Source: Acidobacteriota bacterium
GTDB lineage: Bacteria; Actinomycetota; Acidimicrobiia; Acidimicrobiales; SHLQ01
Length of the DNA stretch: 6,335 bases
Direction of reading: 5' to 3'
Assembly (NCBI GenBank): GCA_022562835.1
Contig: JADFOM010000152.1
Span: 1-6,335, forward strand
The position numbers were made by a program, and so were the translations under genes. Positions 6,119 to 6,335 of the stretch are shown here, piece after piece (the first letter of the stretch is position 1; the number at the start of each line of letters is the position of its first letter). A model generated the notes under the pieces. The model did not search any database and was not told where the DNA came from. It saw only the letters and a program-made list of their open reading frames with translations.

Positions 6119-6335
6119 GAGCAGCAAGCCGCCATTACGTCTCAGGGGCATAATACGTGTGTTTCGGCCGGTGCCGGTTCGGGAAAAACGAGGGTGCTCA
6201 TATACCGCATTGCCCACCTTTTAAATAAGGGGATAAATCCATTTAATATTTTGGCCTTAACTTTCACAAATAAGGCATCGAGAACAATGAAGGAGAGGAT
6301 TGCCAATATTGTTGGATACACAGATGTGCAAAATT
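6119..6335 (+). CDS. UvrD/PcrA-like superfamily 1 DNA helicase, partial and probably chimeric
   Basis: An open frame running off the right edge encodes 72 residues of an ATP-dependent 3'-5' SF1A helicase N-terminus. The Q motif is EQQAAI (6119-6136). Walker A is AGAGSGKT (6167-6190, Lys codon 6185-6187). Motif Ia is LTFTNKAS (6257-6280), followed by MKERIANIVGYTDVQN, the spacing and wording of UvrD/PcrA proteins, which act in repair and replication. From about 6191 the GC content is about 37% by hand count, and the residues (LNKGINPFNILALTFTNKAS) look like Bacteroidota UvrD. The part before Walker A (QGHNTCVSAGAG) is closer to AddA/RecB-like helicases than to UvrD. No start codon is visible in this frame between 6002 and 6118. 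The helicase identity is secure; a single real gene is doubtful. Confidence 0.7.

Noticed and set aside
5881..6153. Plus-strand open frame rich in Pro and Arg across the right-end junction
   Set aside because: It crosses the end of the oxidoreductase and the proposed joins, has no domain, and is in a different frame from the helicase.

Overview
The window reads as a high-GC actinobacterial fragment, probably an uncultured Acidimicrobiia-like organism. The evidence is GC-rich codon use, a lipoprotein with an Asp/Glu-rich spacer, a CaiB/BaiF racemase and an actinobacterial-style SAM methyltransferase. The last ~350 bases do not fit. This lineage is an inference from codon use and protein style, not from a marker gene.

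Layout. Positions 1-4278 hold three genes on the minus strand, transcribed right to left: a LacZ-type GH2 beta-galactosidase, a SAM-dependent methyltransferase whose ATG overlaps the lacZ stop (TGATG), and, after a 39-bp gap, the first 97 codons of an alpha-methylacyl-CoA racemase/family III CoA-transferase that runs off the left edge. A hexapeptide-repeat acyltransferase (4348-4974) is divergent from lacZ. The two share a ~70-bp region with a perfect 8-bp inverted repeat (AGTTGAGT/ACTCAACT). Converging on the acyltransferase is a minus-strand lipoprotein (4994-5572). Upstream of that is the C-terminal quarter of a zinc-independent MDR-type oxidoreductase (5718 to about 5981).

The right end is a mosaic. 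Oxidoreductase similarity stops near 5981, where about three quarters of that protein should still be encoded. A very GC-rich stretch (about 71% by hand count) follows with no assignable gene. From about 6119 a plus-strand UvrD/PcrA-type helicase N-terminus is readable. Within it the composition falls to about 37% GC with Bacteroidota-like sequence. An assembly chimera, or stitched contig ends, explains this more simply than gene transfer.

Functionally, the left part suggests a small catabolic cluster: beta-galactoside hydrolysis, a methyltransferase and an acyl-CoA enzyme. No sugar transporter or regulator is visible, and I cannot tie the three enzymes into one pathway. I found no RNA gene, CRISPR array, insertion sequence or convincing new system. 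The points most worth a second look are the right-end junctions, the lacZ-methyltransferase coupling and the inverted repeat between lacZ and the acyltransferase.
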